In this document: positions 33,829 through 41,060 of the stretch, piece after piece
Position numbering within the stretch: position 1 is the first letter of the stretch
How the letters are laid out: each line of letters starts with the position of its first letter
NCBI GenBank assembly: GCA_963815045.1
Contig: CAWFET010000002.1
Coordinates: 930,001-994,000 of the forward strand
Length of the DNA stretch: 64,000 nucleotides
Source of the DNA: DASUPK01 sp963815045
GTDB taxonomy: Bacteria; Actinomycetota; Thermoleophilia; Solirubrobacterales; 70-9
Reading direction: 5' to 3'
Translations under genes and position numbers: made by a program
The notes under the pieces: model-generated
Databases searched by the model: none
What the model was told of the DNA's origin: nothing
Seen by the model: only the letters and a program-made list of their open reading frames with translations

Positions 33829-33848
33829 TTCACCCGGTTCGAGTGATG
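33780..33848. promoter_or_regulatory. Pair of inverted 21-bp dyad operators, copies 3 and 4 (gadB/sulfatase)
   Basis: On the plus strand, CTTCACCC, GGTTC, GAGTGATG occupies 33828-33848. On the minus strand, TTTCACCC, GAACG, GGATGAGG occupies 33800-33780. Their centres are 48 bp apart. They lie between the divergent gadB-side and sulfatase transcripts, unless the membrane-protein gene truly starts at 33828. Confidence 0.58.
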
Positions 33849-33936
33849 CGTGTCGGCGGAGAAGGTTGTTTCGTCGATGCCGCAATGGATTGCTGGGCAA
33901 CGTGCCCTCAATCGAGCGATATCTCTGGAGGAGACG

Positions 33937-36351
33937 ATGAGCCAGCCCGATCGAAGCAAGCTCCCGATTCGCATGCCGGCGTTCAAGGGCTCCGTGAAGA
34001 GGACGCTCGATGGCTCGCAGCCGGATTGGGATCTGATCGGCCATGTCGAGGCTCCCGATGGCGCTCCGAACGTCCTGGTGGTGCTGATCGACGACGCGGG
34101 CTTCGGGAATCCCGCGACCTTCGGCGGCCCGATCGACACGCCCAATTACACGCGGATGGCGAATGAGGGAGTCCGGTACAACCGCTTCCACGTCCCGGCG
34201 CTCTGCTCGCCAACGCGCGCCGCGCTTCTCACCGGCCGAAACAGCCACGCGGTCGGGTTCGGCTCCATCGGCGAGTTCTCGACTGGGTTCCCCGGCTACA
34301 CGGCGTTCGTCCCGGATGACTGCGTCCCGTACCCGAGAATCCTGCGTGACAACGGCTACAGCACCGCTGCGTTCGGCAAGTGGCACCTGACGCCGGACGG
34401 CCAGCAGGGACCGGCAGGACCGTTCAATCGCTGGCCCACCGGATGGGGGTTCGACTACTTCTACGGCTTCCTGGGCGGCGGATCGGGCCAGTGGGATCCG
34501 TGCCTGGCGGAGAACCAGAAGATCATCGGCACGCCTGACGCCTACTACGACAGCGACGCGGACGATCCGTACTACCTGCCGGACGACATGGCGGACAAGA
34601 CGATCGAGTGGCTGCACGCGATTCGGGCCCAGGACGCGACGAAGCCGTTCTTCGGTTACTTCTCCACCGGATGCAGCCATGCCCCACACCACGTCGCCGA
34701 GCAATGGGCCGCGAAGTACGAGGGCAAGTTCGACCAGGGCTGGGACAAGCTGCGCGAGGAGACCTTCGCCAGGCAGAAGGAACTGGGGGTAATCCCTCCG
34801 GACGCCGAGCTCACCGAGCGCGACGATGCCTTCCCAGCCTGGGAGGACGTGCCCGACAAGCTGAAGACGTTCTATTCCAGGCAGATGGAGGTCTACGCCG
34901 GCTATTCCGAGAACGCCGACTACAACGTCGGCCGGGTGATCGACGCCGTCGACGAGCTCGGCGAGCTCGACAACACGCTCATCTTCTGGATCTGGGGCGA
35001 CAACGGGGCCAGCATGGAGGGCACCATCACCGGCTCCTTCAACGAGCTGACGATGCAGAACGGGATCCCGCTCACCGATGAGATGCAGCTTCAGCTCTCT
35101 GAGCGCTACGGCGGGGTGGAGGCGTGGGGGAACCAGATGATGGCCCCTCACTACTCGGCCGCCTGGGCGTGGGCGGGGAACACGCCCTTCAAGTGGGGAA
35201 AGCAGGTGGGCTCGCATCTCGGTGGAACCCGCAATCCGATGGTGGCCCACTGGCCCGAGAGGGTCAAGCAGGGAGGCGCCCTCCGGAGCCACTTCACCCA
35301 CGTGATCGACGTCGGCCCGACGATCCTGGACATCACCGGCGTTCCCATGCCGACGCACATCGACGGGATCGAGCAGCAGCCGATGCACGGCGAGACGTTC
35401 GCCGAATCGCTGACCAACGCCGATGCACCGGAGCGGCACACCCAGCAGTACTTCGAGACCGTCGGCAACCGAGCGATGTACAAGGACGGGTGGTGGCTCG
35501 CGATGAAGACCGAGCGAATCCCCTGGGTGCTCACGCCGGAGGCGATCAAGCCCTACACGCCTGGCGTCTGGGATCCCGACAAGGACCCCGTCGAGCTCTA
35601 CTACCTGCCCGACGATTTCTCCCAGGCGCATGATCTTGCCGAGGACAACCCCGAGAAGGTGGATGAGCTCAGGGAGCTCTTCTGGGCCGAGGCCGAGAAA
35701 TACAACGTGACGCCACTGCTGGCGACTCTCTCGGCGTTCTTCGGGATCGTGCCGCCGCTACCGGAGGTTCCCAAGTTCGAGTTCCGCGGCGACGTCCAGA
35801 ACGTCCTCTCGGGAATGATCCCGCGGATCTACAACCACTCCTATTCGATCAGCGCCGACCTGGTGATTCCCAAGGGTGGCGCCGAAGGGGTCATCGTCGC
35901 CGAGGCGGACCACCTGGGCGGGTTCTCGCTGTTCGTCGACAAGGGCAAGCTCACGCACACCTACTCGATGATGGGCGTCTTCGTCTTCCGTCAGGTGGCC
36001 GAGGAGGAGCTGCCCGAGGGCGAGGTCTCGGTGCGGATGGAGTTCGCCGCGGATGAGGCGAAGCCCGCCACCGGCGGGGAGGTGACCCTGTTCATCGGCG
36101 ACCGGGCGGTCGGTACGGGACGGATGGACCACACGGTTCCGATCCGCTTCTCCGGCTACGCGGGAATGGACATCGGGCGTGACAACGGCGGCGTGGTCGA
36201 CCAGGCCTATGAGGACCGCAAGCCGTTCGAGTTCACCGGCACCGTCAAGAAGGTCGTGTTCGAGGTCAAGCCGCAGCCCTCGAAGGAGGCAGCACATGAG
36301 GTGCACACCGCCCACCACCACGGGCACACCGCGCACGCGCTGTCGGCCTGA
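33937..36351 (+). CDS. Arylsulfatase-type sulfatase (formylglycine-dependent)
   Basis: An 804-residue hydrolase of the alkaline-phosphatase superfamily. It starts the catalytic domain with PNVLVVLIDDAGFGN, whose aspartates 52-53 bind calcium. C90 in ALCSPTRAALLTGR (CxPxR) is the residue converted to formylglycine. HLTPDGQ and WIWGDNGAS hold further metal and substrate residues. A C-terminal extension of about 200 residues is present. No classical signal peptide is seen, so it may be cytosolic. ATG 33937 is chosen for its ribosome binding site (GGAGGAGA). The maturase gene lies at 36895. Confidence 0.92.
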   Translation: MSQPDRSKLPIRMPAFKGSVKRTLDGSQPDWDLIGHVEAPDGAPNVLVVLIDDAGFGNPATFGGPIDTPNYTRMANEGVRYNRFHVPALCSPTRAALLTGRNSHAVGFGSIGEFSTGFPGYTAFVPDDCVPYPRILRDNGYSTAAFGKWHLTPDGQQGPAGPFNRWPTGWGFDYFYGFLGGGSGQWDPCLAENQKIIGTPDAYYDSDADDPYYLPDDMADKTIEWLHAIRAQDATKPFFGYFSTGCSHAPHHVAEQWAAKYEGKFDQGWDKLREETFARQKELGVIPPDAELTERDDAFPAWEDVPDKLKTFYSRQMEVYAGYSENADYNVGRVIDAVDELGELDNTLIFWIWGDNGASMEGTITGSFNELTMQNGIPLTDEMQLQLSERYGGVEAWGNQMMAPHYSAAWAWAGNTPFKWGKQVGSHLGGTRNPMVAHWPERVKQGGALRSHFTHVIDVGPTILDITGVPMPTHIDGIEQQPMHGETFAESLTNADAPERHTQQYFETVGNRAMYKDGWWLAMKTERIPWVLTPEAIKPYTPGVWDPDKDPVELYYLPDDFSQAHDLAEDNPEKVDELRELFWAEAEKYNVTPLLATLSAFFGIVPPLPEVPKFEFRGDVQNVLSGMIPRIYNHSYSISADLVIPKGGAEGVIVAEADHLGGFSLFVDKGKLTHTYSMMGVFVFRQVAEEELPEGEVSVRMEFAADEAKPATGGEVTLFIGDRAVGTGRMDHTVPIRFSGYAGMDIGRDNGGVVDQAYEDRKPFEFTGTVKKVVFEVKPQPSKEAAHEVHTAHHHGHTAHALSA

Positions 36352-36377
36352 CCCCCGATGAAGGCAAGGAGGATTCA

Positions 36378-36890
36378 ATGAAGCTGCACGACACGATCGA
36401 TGTACTCATCGGGGGCTACATGTCAAGGGATGCAGCCGAGGAGGACTACAACGCCGTCCACGGCAGCGGTGCTCACCTCCAGGGAATGGCCCTGATCGCC
36501 AAGGACCTCCAGGGCAACCTGTCGGTCGAGGAGACCGACCACATGGTCCGCGAGGGGACGGCCGCGCTGGGTGGCGTCGGGTTGGCAGTCGGGCTGGTCG
36601 CGCCGCCGCTGCTTCTCTCGACTGCGATCGGGGCGGCACTGGGAGCCGGCGCCGGCGAACTGGTCCATCACAAGGCCGCCGAGAAGATCGGCGAGCAGGC
36701 CGGAGAGACGATCCCGCTGGGTGGCGCGGGCCTGATCGTCGTCTACTCGAAGTCGGAGGCCGACAAGATCGAGGCCGCCGTGACCCGCACCGTCAAACAG
36801 GTGAAGGGGGAGGCTGAAGGGCGTCATGTCCAGGCGGTGAAGGGCGCGCTCGAGGAGGCCCAGCAGAAGATGGCCGAGGAGCCGGGCTGA
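36378..36890 (+). CDS. DUF1269-like protein
   Basis: A 170-residue protein that starts with a beta-strand segment (IDVLIGGYMSRDAAEEDYNAV), has a hydrophobic glycine/alanine-rich middle (VGLAVGLVAPPLLLSTAIGAALGAGAG split over two helices) and ends in a charged helix. This arrangement matches DUF1269-type general-stress membrane-associated proteins. It has a good ribosome binding site (GGCAAGGAGG) and lies 26 bp after the sulfatase, probably in its operon. Function unknown. Confidence 0.7.
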   Translation: MKLHDTIDVLIGGYMSRDAAEEDYNAVHGSGAHLQGMALIAKDLQGNLSVEETDHMVREGTAALGGVGLAVGLVAPPLLLSTAIGAALGAGAGELVHHKAAEKIGEQAGETIPLGGAGLIVVYSKSEADKIEAAVTRTVKQVKGEAEGRHVQAVKGALEEAQQKMAEEPG

Positions 36891-36894
36891 GAGC

Positions 36895-37833
36895 TCAGCC
36901 GTCGCGGGCGCAGCGAAAGCCGACGTTCCCGGCCGAGCTGTCGGGCGAATTGCCCTGGCGGGCGGCCGCACGGTAGCGGCGGCAGTAGGAGTCGTGGCAG
37001 AGGTATGAGCCGCCCTTCTGGACCCTGAGAACGCCATCGGCCGGACCACGGGGATTGTGATCCCGGTCCTGCCGGCGGAAACCCGGATCGAACCAGTCAG
37101 CGGCCCATTCCCAGACGTTGCCCGTCATGTTGTGGAGCCCGTAGCCGTTGGGCGGGAAGGAGTCCACGGGGGCGGTCCCGTAGTAGCCGTCGGCCTCGGT
37201 GTTCCTGTCCGGGAAGGCGCCTTGCCAGACGTTCATCCGGTGCTCGCCTCCCGGTTCGCGCTCGTCACCCCAGGGAAAGGCCCTGCCCTCGAGTCCACCG
37301 CGCGCGGCGAACTCCCACTCCGCCTCGGTCGGCAGGCGCCGTGCTGACCAGGTGCAGTAAGCCTGCGCGTCATTCCAGGAGACATGAAGGGCAGGGTGGC
37401 CCAAGCGATCCTCGATGGATGACTGCGGGCCTTCCGGATGGCGCCAGTCGGCTCCGTCCACTTTCCGCCACCAGGGAGCCTCGACAACGGCCTGGGTGGG
37501 GGGGAAGTCGTCCGGCAGCAGCCCGGCGAAGACGAAGGACCATCCGTACCGTTCGGCCTCGGTTGCGTAGCCCGTCGCGTCGACGAACGAGGCGAAGGCC
37601 TGGTTCGAGACCGCCATGCGATCGATCCAGAAAGAGTCGAGCGAGATCTCGCGCACGGGCCCCTCGCCGTCGGCGGGATATGCCCAGCGATCATCGCTTC
37701 CCATCAGAAACGAGCCGCCTTCGATCGGAGCCATGTCCTCTGACGGACGGGCTTCCGTGCCGGCAGCGACGGTCACAGCGGGCTCGGGCGGAGCGTCGTG
37801 TCGAGCATTCGGGGCGCAGCACGGCGACCTCAT
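36895..37833 (-). CDS. Formylglycine-generating enzyme (sulfatase maturase)
   Basis: A 312-residue enzyme of the FGE-sulfatase/SUMF1 family that oxidises the active-site cysteine of sulfatases to formylglycine. Family blocks: PIEGGSFLMGSDD, PVREISLDSFWID, PALHVSWNDAQAYCTW, RLPTEAEWEFAARGG, GNVWEWAADWF and KGGSYLCHDSYCRRYR. The two copper-binding cysteines, C279 and C284, are present as in human FGE. It is convergent with the operon of its likely substrate, the sulfatase at 33937. The ATG at 37833 is chosen over a longer frame that lacks homology. Confidence 0.93.
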   Translation of the reverse strand: MRSPCCAPNARHDAPPEPAVTVAAGTEARPSEDMAPIEGGSFLMGSDDRWAYPADGEGPVREISLDSFWIDRMAVSNQAFASFVDATGYATEAERYGWSFVFAGLLPDDFPPTQAVVEAPWWRKVDGADWRHPEGPQSSIEDRLGHPALHVSWNDAQAYCTWSARRLPTEAEWEFAARGGLEGRAFPWGDEREPGGEHRMNVWQGAFPDRNTEADGYYGTAPVDSFPPNGYGLHNMTGNVWEWAADWFDPGFRRQDRDHNPRGPADGVLRVQKGGSYLCHDSYCRRYRAAARQGNSPDSSAGNVGFRCARDG

Positions 37834-37951
37834 CGAGGCCGATTGCTCAGCGTCCGCTCGATCCTTCACCGAACTCAGCGTACCCCTGGGGAAGGTTCTC
37901 GGGGCGCCGGACGGGGTAGACAGAGCATGGGGCAACCGAGAGGAGGCCGAC

Positions 37952-38305
37952 ATGGCACACGCCGATCCGTCAATGCACGAGCACGAGTGGCGAGCCTCAC
38001 AGAACATGCCGCCGCTCACCCGGGAGGACGTGATCAGCATCGCGGTGGCCGCGCTGGGAACCGCGGTCGTCGTCCTGATCGCAATCGTCAGCGCGGGGGG
38101 AGAGCACGGGCACTACAGCGACGTCACCATCGCGCGCACGCTGATCGCGACGGGGATCCTGCTGATCAACATGGCCCACGTCGTGGGGATTCTGTTTTTC
38201 GAGAGCGTCGACTACCACGGTCCCTTCCAGCACTTCATCGCGCGGCTCTCGACGTTCGGCACGATCGCAGCGATCATCGTCAGCCTCGCAATCGGACTGC
38301 TCTAG
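37952..38305 (+). CDS. Small three-TM membrane protein
   Basis: A 117-residue membrane protein with three hydrophobic segments, at about residues 28-49, 60-80 and 95-117, after a histidine-containing hydrophilic start (MAHADPSMHEHEW). The ribosome binding site AGGAGG precedes ATG 37952 and decides the start. I do not recognise a family. It is divergent from the FGE gene. Confidence 0.68.
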   Translation: MAHADPSMHEHEWRASQNMPPLTREDVISIAVAALGTAVVVLIAIVSAGGEHGHYSDVTIARTLIATGILLINMAHVVGILFFESVDYHGPFQHFIARLSTFGTIAAIIVSLAIGLL

Positions 38306-38342
38306 GCGCGAGCCGTCCTGGCCAGCGGTTAGGTTCGGCCGC

Positions 38343-38720
38343 ATGAACCCACGAACCGCAATGATCCTGGCCGGTCTGGCGCTGGTTGTCGGCGTGGTCG
38401 GCCTCGTGATCGGAATCAGCGCCAAGAACGGCAACAAGAGCGATCAGGACATCGCCGATGCGACCAAGACCCAGCTCGAGCAGCAGCTCGGCACCACGGC
38501 ATCCCAGGTGCAGGGCCAGGTCAAGGCGCAGGGCGCGAAGGCGGCCGAGACCGCCACGAGCATCGACAGGCAGCTGCACTCGTTGCAGACGTCGGTGAAC
38601 GCGATCCAGAACAGCGTCAACACCCTGAACACGACGACCGCGACGCAGGCGACCGACATCAAGAACCTGCAGAACGACGTCAACAAGCTGGACACCAGGG
38701 TGAGCAACCTCGGCGGCTAG
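38343..38720 (+). CDS. Membrane-anchored coiled-coil protein
   Basis: A 125-residue protein: one N-terminal membrane segment (MILAGLALVVGVVGLVIGIS), then a long region with heptad-like repeats rich in Gln, Asn and Thr (LQTSVNAIQNSVNTLNTTTA, LQNDVNKLDTRVSNL). It probably forms an extracytoplasmic coiled coil. TAGGTT ends seven bases before the ATG, suggesting a leaderless message. A strong terminator follows. Confidence 0.72.
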   Translation: MNPRTAMILAGLALVVGVVGLVIGISAKNGNKSDQDIADATKTQLEQQLGTTASQVQGQVKAQGAKAAETATSIDRQLHSLQTSVNAIQNSVNTLNTTTATQATDIKNLQNDVNKLDTRVSNLGG

Positions 38721-38731
38721 GCCGTCTCCCT

Positions 38732-38815
38732 GCAAATCCCCAGAAGCACGAAGGGCCGCCTCGTGAGAGGCGGCCCTTCGCATTTGACGCGGTGACTAGC
38801 GAGCTGGGGATTTGC
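38732..38815. repeat. 12-bp inverted repeat flanking the terminator
   Basis: GCAAATCCCCAG (38732-38743) and CTGGGGATTTGC (38804-38815) are perfect reverse complements 60 bp apart, with the 14-bp terminator stem between them. Together they could form one long extended hairpin. Confidence 0.85.
38749..38780. terminator. Bidirectional stem-loop terminator
   Basis: A perfect 14-bp stem, CGAAGGGCCGCCTC with GAGGCGGCCCTTCG, around the four-base loop GTGA (GNRA type). It lies 29 bp after the gene ending at 38720 and just after the minus-strand candidate gene ending at 38796, so it can serve both. Confidence 0.85.
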
Positions 38816-38995
38816 GGTGGGGCGGGACGTCTCCCACCTCCCTTCGCTCGCCGGTGCCCGGGTTGGATTCCGCCGGACGGCCGCGTGCCGTCCTGACGGC
38901 CCCTTGGGCCCTACGTACTAGCGCCCAGGCCTAGCGGCCCTGCACCTCCAGAGTCCCGTCAAGCAATGAATTCAAGTTAGGACCACCTCCTTTCT
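38796..38995 (-). other. Candidate small gene: extended ribosome binding site, short ORF with in-frame TAG, or small RNA
   Basis: This fills most of the 330-bp gap between 38720 and 39051. On the minus strand, AGAAAGGAGGTGGTC (38995-38981) matches the complement of the 16S rRNA tail at 14 of 15 positions. TTG at 38975 opens a 14-codon frame, ending in TLEVQGR, that stops at TAG (38933-38931). The same frame then runs open for 44 more codons to a second TAG at 38798-38796, right before the terminator. An inner hairpin GGACGGC/GCCGTCC lies near 38875-38895. It could be a peptide gene, a read-through gene or a structured RNA. Confidence 0.4.
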
Positions 38996-39050
38996 CTGGT
39001 CTCACTATTGAAGCAGGCGCCCCGGCCGTGGCTAGAGTCTTCGTTCGAAA

Positions 39051-39524
39051 ATGTTCCGCGACAGGCGATTGCTCCTCCTGGTCCCAGCGCTGGCGATCCT
39101 TTCGCTAGGCATAGGTTGCGGAGGAGGAAAAGAGCAAGTCTCAGCTGCCGAGCTCCGCCAGAAGGCCGACCAGGCCTGCCGGACCGAGACCGCCAAGTTC
39201 ACCCAGATTCAGGCAACGCCGCCGGCGAACGCGACCGAGGCCGCGGACCAGACGAAGGCGCTCATCTCGGTCGCGGAGAGCACGAGCTCGACGATCGACG
39301 ACCTCGAGCCGCCCGATGCTCTGCGCGCGCCCCTGGACGCCTACCTGAGCGCTCGCAACCGGGCGATCGACCAGATGAAGAAGGGGCAGGACGCGGCCGA
39401 CAACCAGGACTCTCGCGGCTACGGAGACGCCCAGGCGGTGGTGGTCAAGACGGCGCCGCAACGACGGGAGCTCGCCAGGGGCCTCGGCTTCCAGGCATGC
39501 AGCGCCGACGCGAAGTCGGTCTGA
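39051..39524 (+). CDS. Small lipoprotein, helical
   Basis: A 157-residue exported lipoprotein: basic start MFRDRR, hydrophobic stretch and lipobox LGIGC, then a glycine linker and an all-helical domain with two further cysteines (QACRTE and QACSAD). No enzyme motif. It probably sits on the outer membrane face; function unknown. TAGAGT lies 12 bases before the ATG and no ribosome binding site is seen. Confidence 0.78.
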   Translation: MFRDRRLLLLVPALAILSLGIGCGGGKEQVSAAELRQKADQACRTETAKFTQIQATPPANATEAADQTKALISVAESTSSTIDDLEPPDALRAPLDAYLSARNRAIDQMKKGQDAADNQDSRGYGDAQAVVVKTAPQRRELARGLGFQACSADAKSV

Positions 39525-39533
39525 CCGGAGCGG

Positions 39534-39941
39534 CTAGGACTCGGTCTCGGAGAGGTACGCGAACCCGAGCGTCATCGCCAGGTTGCTGAGCCCCGCGAAC
39601 CAGAGGCCGGCGCGCGCGCCCGGCCGGGAGAAAGCGGACGAGCGCGACCAGACGATGTCAGTTGCGAGCTCGGTGCCCCGCAGCCAGGACAGCGCCCACC
39701 AGTCCTTGGGGCGATTGCGCCGGTAGGCCACCAGGTGGGCGGCTGCGAAGGTGAGCCAGATCGGGCCGCAGCGGCGGAAGAGCTCCTTCGCATCGTCCGA
39801 GGGCTCGTCGTGCCCCAGGACCCGCAGCGTCTGTGAGGGCGCGAGGAGGGCGCCCGACCCGAGCAGAAGGTCGAAGGCGATCATGTTCCGGTTGGTCCGG
39901 CGGAGCTGCCCGTCGAGGCTCACACGACGATCCAACCACAT
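39534..39941 (-). CDS. Small membrane protein, unknown
   Basis: A 135-residue protein with moderately hydrophobic segments near residues 20-38, 60-74 and 108-128. It has WLTFAAAHLVAYRRNRPKDWWALSWLRG as its most distinctive stretch, split by charged residues. Another possible start is the ATG at residue 20. No family recognised. It is convergent with the lipoprotein gene at 39051 and divergent from the RpiR-type gene. Confidence 0.6.
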   Translation of the reverse strand: MWLDRRVSLDGQLRRTNRNMIAFDLLLGSGALLAPSQTLRVLGHDEPSDDAKELFRRCGPIWLTFAAAHLVAYRRNRPKDWWALSWLRGTELATDIVWSRSSAFSRPGARAGLWFAGLSNLAMTLGFAYLSETES

Positions 39942-39991
39942 TCAGGAGAAAGTCAGAAGGGAAACCCACACGGGCAGCGAAATCATCGCCC

Positions 39992-40861
39992 GTGGCACGG
40001 ACCGCGACAAAGACTCATCCGGCTCGCAAGAGCCTCTCGGACTTCATCACCGAGCGCTTCGACGACTTCTCGCGGTCCCAGAAGGACGTCGCCCGCTACA
40101 TCGTCGACCATCTCGATGAGGCGGCCTTCCAGACCGCCGAGGAGCTGGCGCGCCGGGCGAACACGTCCTCATCCACGGTCGTCCGCTTCTCCCAGGCCCT
40201 CGGCTTCGACGGATACCCCGAGCTGCAGCAGGCAGCCATCGAGGAGTACCGGCACAAGGTTGCCGAGAGTCAGCCGAACGGCAACGGGGGCAGCGGCGCC
40301 GCGGCACTCTTCAACTTCGATCACTCGGAATTCGAGGCCTCGCTCGGCGCGGACTACTCGAACATCGAGGAGACGGCGCGCAGCCTGACCCGCGAGCAGG
40401 TCGAGGCGTCCGTCTCGGCTCTCGCGACGTCCCGGCGGGTGCTGATCGTGGGGGTGGAGCAGATGGCGTTCTTCGCCAGCTACCTTCGCCACCTGCTCGG
40501 CCTGCTCGACGTACGGGCGGAGATCGTCGCCTCGCCGAGCCAGGACAACATCCAGAAGCTCTCGCGGATGGATGAGGACACCCTGCTGGTTGTGCTGACC
40601 GCCGGACGCGCGCATCCGCTGATCCTGCGCGCCCTCAAGCTTGCCCGCCACCGCCGCGCGCGGACGCTGTCGATCACCGACGCGACCCTCTCCGACGTGG
40701 CCGAGCACTCCGAGCTGATGCTCTACTACAGCTCTAACGGCCCGTCCTACATCCGCTCCAACGCGGCGCTGATGGGGCTTGTCCAGGCCCTGGCCCATGG
40801 GGTCTACTCCCGTGACGAGGCCGCGCACCGCGACCGGATCCGCGCCTTCAAGCTGAAGTAG
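39992..40861 (+). CDS. RpiR/MurR-family transcriptional regulator (HTH plus SIS)
   Basis: A 289-residue regulator. The N-terminal 77 residues are an RpiR-type helix-turn-helix (SQKDVARYIVDHLDEAAFQTAEELA, then TVVRFSQALGFDGYPELQ). The C-terminal half is a SIS sugar-phosphate-binding domain (RRVLIVGVEQMAFFASYLRHLL, DTLLVVLTAGRAHPLILRAL). Such proteins sense phosphorylated sugars. The start is set at GTG 39992, where the domain begins; no clear ribosome binding site is seen. It precedes pdxST, so it may respond to a pentose or ribulose phosphate and influence B6 synthesis, which is inference. Confidence 0.86.
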   Translation: MARTATKTHPARKSLSDFITERFDDFSRSQKDVARYIVDHLDEAAFQTAEELARRANTSSSTVVRFSQALGFDGYPELQQAAIEEYRHKVAESQPNGNGGSGAAALFNFDHSEFEASLGADYSNIEETARSLTREQVEASVSALATSRRVLIVGVEQMAFFASYLRHLLGLLDVRAEIVASPSQDNIQKLSRMDEDTLLVVLTAGRAHPLILRALKLARHRRARTLSITDATLSDVAEHSELMLYYSSNGPSYIRSNAALMGLVQALAHGVYSRDEAAHRDRIRAFKLK

Positions 40862-40879
40862 CCGCGCCGCCCTCGGGAC

Positions 40880-40964
40880 GGCGCATGACTACAGGCCCGG
40901 GGGGCGATCCGGACCTGTAGCCGATATCGGGGTCCGGGGGAAATGGACCCCAAGTCATTGCGCC
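40880..40964 (+). promoter_or_regulatory. Structured leader element before pdxS (three-way-junction fold)
   Basis: A closing stem GGCGCATGACT/AGTCATTGCGCC (11 pairs with one bulged T) encloses two hairpins: ACAGG/CCTGT with an inner CCGG/CCGG stem, and GGGGTCC/GGACCCC. It lies between the RpiR-type gene and pdxS, with about 95 bp of further leader after it. It could be a terminator for the first gene or a cis-regulatory RNA for pdxST. I could not match it to a known riboswitch class. Confidence 0.5.
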
Positions 40965-41060
40965 AACCCCACCTGCGGAACCCCCCAACGGTGAAGTAGG
41001 AAAAGGTTGCCCGGCCACCACTGAGGCAAACACGTCGCCCTTCTACTATTGGACCAGCCG

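Noticed and set aside
33829..35631. Upstream extension of the pre-gadB membrane protein on the minus strand
   Set aside because: The extension lies antisense to the sulfatase gene; only the last 125-175 residues look like a protein.
38700..39050. Possible CRISPR, tmRNA or RNase P RNA in the 330-bp gap
   Set aside because: No repeated spacer pattern, no tRNA-like ends and no RNase P core motif were found; only the terminator, the inverted repeat and the small minus-strand candidate are supported.
40862..41060. pdxS leader as a c-di-AMP (ydaO), cobalamin or TPP riboswitch
   Set aside because: I could not match the conserved core sequences of these classes; only the generic fold is clear.
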